A stretch of 42,141 bases of DNA, taken from Terramyces sp. JEL0728. Its lineage: Eukaryota; Chytridiomycota; Chytridiomycetes; Rhizophydiales; Terramycetaceae. The notes under the pieces are model-generated. The model ran no database searches. It saw only the letters and a list, made by a program, of their open reading frames with translations, and was not told the DNA's origin. A program made the translations under genes and the position numbers. Location of the stretch: assembly GCA_027603945.1 (NCBI GenBank), contig JADIIU010000111.1:1-42141 (forward strand). Direction: 5' to 3'. Positions 41,548 through 42,141 of this stretch are shown piece by piece (positions within the stretch are counted from its first letter, which is position 1; each line of letters starts with the position of its first letter).

Positions 41548-41883
41548 CTAATTCAACCAGGAATTGTATTCCGGATAAGAAAAGCTAATATCATGTGGAT
41601 TACTGCGTAAATCTATTGTCGGGTAGCCTTGTAGCGGATCATAAATCACAGCTTCATTTGTACATTTCTTTGCTTGCTTGGTATTGGTTTTTATCTGTTT
41701 CTTTAAATGCGCTCGGTAATGCTGATTCATATTATCTCTTCTAGAAAACACTGAGTTACAGGCAGGTAGCGGACATTTATGTTCTTTTAAACCTGAATGG
41801 ATGCGTTCATGGCGACGTAAATGGCCGGAAGTTGAAAAAGACTTTTGGCATTCCTGTAATTGACAGTAAAATCGTTTTTTCAT
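41548..41883 (-). CDS. two-finger C2H2 transcription factor (Nrg1-like), copy 3
   Basis: A single exon encodes 111 residues, almost only the two fingers: CQLQECQKSFSTSGHLRRH and CPLPACNSVFSRRDNMNQHY, with linker IHSGLKEHK, then HLKKQIK and a short Tyr/Pro-containing tail. It is the shortest copy and is next to copy 2 in tandem, with 158 bp between them. A GATAAACA element about 30 bp before the ATG supports the start. With so short a tail it may act as a competitor or depend on partners. Confidence 0.85.
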   Translation of the reverse strand: MKKRFYCQLQECQKSFSTSGHLRRHERIHSGLKEHKCPLPACNSVFSRRDNMNQHYRAHLKKQIKTNTKQAKKCTNEAVIYDPLQGYPTIDLRSNPHDISFSYPEYNSWLN

Positions 41884-42076
41884 TGAAAGATCTTTTTAGA
41901 AATTGTGTTTATCAAGCTGGCGTCTTTTTTACTTGCTGGAAGGGAACCCGAGAAATACGTATGGTGGAATACACAACCTGGGACAGCAGAAACGAGTGCT
42001 GAGCGTGGGGTGGTGCATTATGAAGCGGATAAAGTCTCTCATTCCTTAAGCTATTGGTTTCTACTCGATTATTATT

Positions 42077-42141
42077 TTAATTCTCTTTGATCAGGTCCTG
42101 CTTTTGCTTTTTGCTTTTAGTTGGTCACTAACCTGCTTTTT
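42077..42141 (-). CDS. possible 3' end of a gene running off the right edge
   Basis: On the minus strand, a 19-nt intron-like sequence (GTTAGTGACCAACTAAAAG) follows an AAAAGCAG context and is followed by a Lys/Gln-rich open frame to a TAA at 42077-42079. Donor, branch-like CTAAA and acceptor resemble the short introns elsewhere, but the coding part is too short to be sure of the frame. The bases 41914-42076 show nothing that I can support. Confidence 0.22.

Overview
The window looks like a piece of a small, gene-dense nuclear genome from a fungus, probably an early-diverging lineage rather than a typical Dikarya member. Fungal markers are a Prm1 cell-fusion protein, a Zn(II)2Cys6 zinc-cluster factor, Nrg1-type two-finger C2H2 factors and a GPI-type Cys-rich wall protein. 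VMP1, normally missing from yeasts and moulds, sits among them. I cannot name the genus from sequence alone.

The most striking property is the intron population. Reconstructing the conserved genes by hand gave 44 introns of 19-24 nt, with 21 of them exactly 20 nt. They are GT-AG apart from one 22-nt GC-AG intron, and end with a TAAT/TAAC-like branch site a few bases before AG. Every short intron whose length is a multiple of three carries an in-frame stop. A few longer introns (41, 65, 73 and 78 nt) form a second class; three of these four have GTAAGT or GCAAGT donors. Two 15-16 nt candidates occur in one small gene. Many genes also have a TATA-like box 29-34 bp before the ATG, which implies mRNAs with almost no 5' leader.

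Layout, left to right. 1-2783: the 3' end of an unidentified gene, an I-BAR-like membrane protein, and a RanBD1 protein on the minus strand. 3066-8067: the largest subunit of RNA polymerase I. 8500-10057: an unknown protein and an ACBD6-like acyl-CoA-binding/ankyrin protein. 10253-14056: a secreted protein and an ABCG transporter with a Cys-rich ectodomain. 14132-15796: a concentrative nucleoside transporter. 15797-17171: an unresolved or decaying minus-strand gene with a tandem duplication. 17172-21486: an F-box-like protein, a GPI-type Cys-rich protein and D-2-hydroxyglutarate dehydrogenase.

21751-25079 holds a tandem array of three paralogous single-pass receptor-like proteins of unknown function. 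25121-29402 holds a Trm3/TARBP1 tRNA methyltransferase and a UMP-CMP kinase in a head-to-head pair whose start codons are 8 bp apart. 29486-31266 holds an array of three paralogous small secreted proteins sharing a DPGL.PL.I.ID tail, followed by an uncharacterised protein. 31510-35113 holds a zinc-cluster factor, an unknown gene, Ran GTPase, a small unknown protein and VMP1. 35217-41883 holds an MscS/EF-hand channel, three C2H2 factors, Prm1 and an RNF181-like RING E3.

Functionally the window mixes housekeeping (Pol I, Ran and a Ran-binding protein, tRNA methylation, pyrimidine nucleotide salvage through CNT plus UMP-CMP kinase) with lineage-specific surface and secreted proteins. The receptor-like array and the small secreted array are the best candidates for undescribed systems.
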